Below, piece by piece: positions 12,916-13,077 of a DNA stretch of 13,077 nt. Source of the stretch: CAXYVC01 sp964292295 (lineage in GTDB: Bacteria; Acidobacteriota; Holophagae; Holophagales; Holophagaceae); assembly GCA_964292295.1 (NCBI GenBank), contig CAXYVC010000075.1, forward strand, positions 1-13,077. The letters run 5' to 3'. Positions within the stretch are counted from its first letter, which is position 1. Every line of letters begins with the position of its first letter. The notes below the pieces were generated by a model. The model did not search any database. It worked only from the letters and a program-made list of their open reading frames with translations, and was not told where the DNA came from. The position numbers were made by a program, and so were the translations under genes.

Positions 12916-13013
12916 AGTGCCGTTATGCGACACCGCATTGGGCCGATTTTTCGGGACCAACTGCAGGATGCGGGCTGAGCCCCAGTCACTCAAAAGCCAG
13001 CTCTGGGTGCCTG

Positions 13014-13033
13014 GGGCCGAACGATCTCGGCCC
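13014..13033. repeat. Seven-bp perfect hairpin
   Basis: GGGCCGA at 13014-13020 pairs with TCGGCCC at 13027-13033 around a six-base ACGATC loop. It lies in the gene-free tail; role unknown. Confidence 0.5.
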
Positions 13034-13077
13034 GGGCATCGCTCTGCATTTGGGCAGATCGGGCAGAAACCGCGCCA

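Larger units (their letters stand above)
12813..13077. other. Gene-free, lower-GC, hairpin-rich tail of the window
   Basis: No open frame here has family resemblance or a plausible ribosome binding site; the two minus-strand frames (72 and 69 codons) are mostly antisense to inverted repeats. The stretch is visibly less GC-rich than the rest. It holds the stem at 12834-12857, the imperfect structure at 12859-12915, smaller stems at 12943-12954 and 12972-12982, and the stem at 13014-13033. It may be a structured RNA, a terminator region or the start of a repeat array; the window ends before this can be settled. Confidence 0.6.

Noticed and set aside
12771..12993. Two short minus-strand frames (72 and 69 codons) in the gene-free tail
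   Set aside because: They run antisense into the thioredoxin-like gene and through inverted repeats; no ribosome binding site and one uses a TTG start.
1..13077. CRISPR array, tRNA, rRNA, insertion sequence or prophage
   Set aside because: No regular repeat-spacer pattern, cloverleaf, ribosomal RNA stretch, transposase or phage structural gene was found.

Overview
The window is very GC-rich, protein-dense bacterial chromosome with short intergenic gaps, many GTG starts and long stop-free shadow frames. The gene content (ScpA, a topoisomerase III with zinc ribbons, an ExbD/TonB-like pair, YraN-type and DUF1444-like proteins, a clostridial/deltaproteobacterial-style long nitronate monooxygenase) is housekeeping-like. 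Together with the base composition it would fit a high-GC Gram-negative lineage, for example Holophagae-type Acidobacteriota. The lineage is an inference with no marker gene behind it.

Layout. 1-326 (minus): N-terminal part of an unrecognised protein with four spaced P-x-R-T motifs, cut by the window edge just as a membrane segment seems to begin. 381-2160 (minus): an scpA - WbuC-type cupin - small membrane protein cluster; the cupin and the membrane protein are joined by an apparent frameshift at a five-base homopolymer. 2197-3150 (plus): a GhrA-like D-2-hydroxyacid dehydrogenase, divergent from scpA with overlapping promoter elements and convergent with topB. 3178-5442 (minus): topB. 5474-6352 (minus): a phosphoribosyltransferase-domain protein, divergent from the next block. 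6419-7665 (plus): an ExbD/TolR protein overlapping a TonB/TolA-like transducer by four bases. 7685-12812 (plus): a run of independent-looking genes, namely a DUF1444/YtpQ-like protein, a YraN (UPF0102) nuclease-like protein, a single-pass membrane protein, a tiny exported protein with two DnaJ-type CxxCxGxG motifs, a 576-residue nitronate monooxygenase-like protein with a degenerate N-terminal half, and an exported thioredoxin-like protein. 12813-13077: no convincing gene, visibly lower GC, and many inverted repeats.

How the parts work together. The window reads as a mosaic of small transcription units, not one pathway. Several units deal with the envelope: ExbD plus the TonB-like protein couple proton motive force to the outer membrane, the thioredoxin-like protein and the CxxCxGxG protein are exported, and two other proteins are membrane-bound. 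ScpA, topoisomerase III and the YraN protein concern DNA. A recurring short element of the form TAnnnT followed by GG lies just upstream of most units and is probably the local -10 promoter box.

The observations most worth a second look are the cupin/membrane-protein frameshift, the half-degenerate tandem barrel of the nitronate monooxygenase, the overlapping divergent -10 boxes at scpA, the hairpin over the ribosome binding site of the nitronate monooxygenase, and the hairpin-dense 3' end, which has a partial resemblance to an integron recombination site. I found no clear case of a wholly new multi-gene system.
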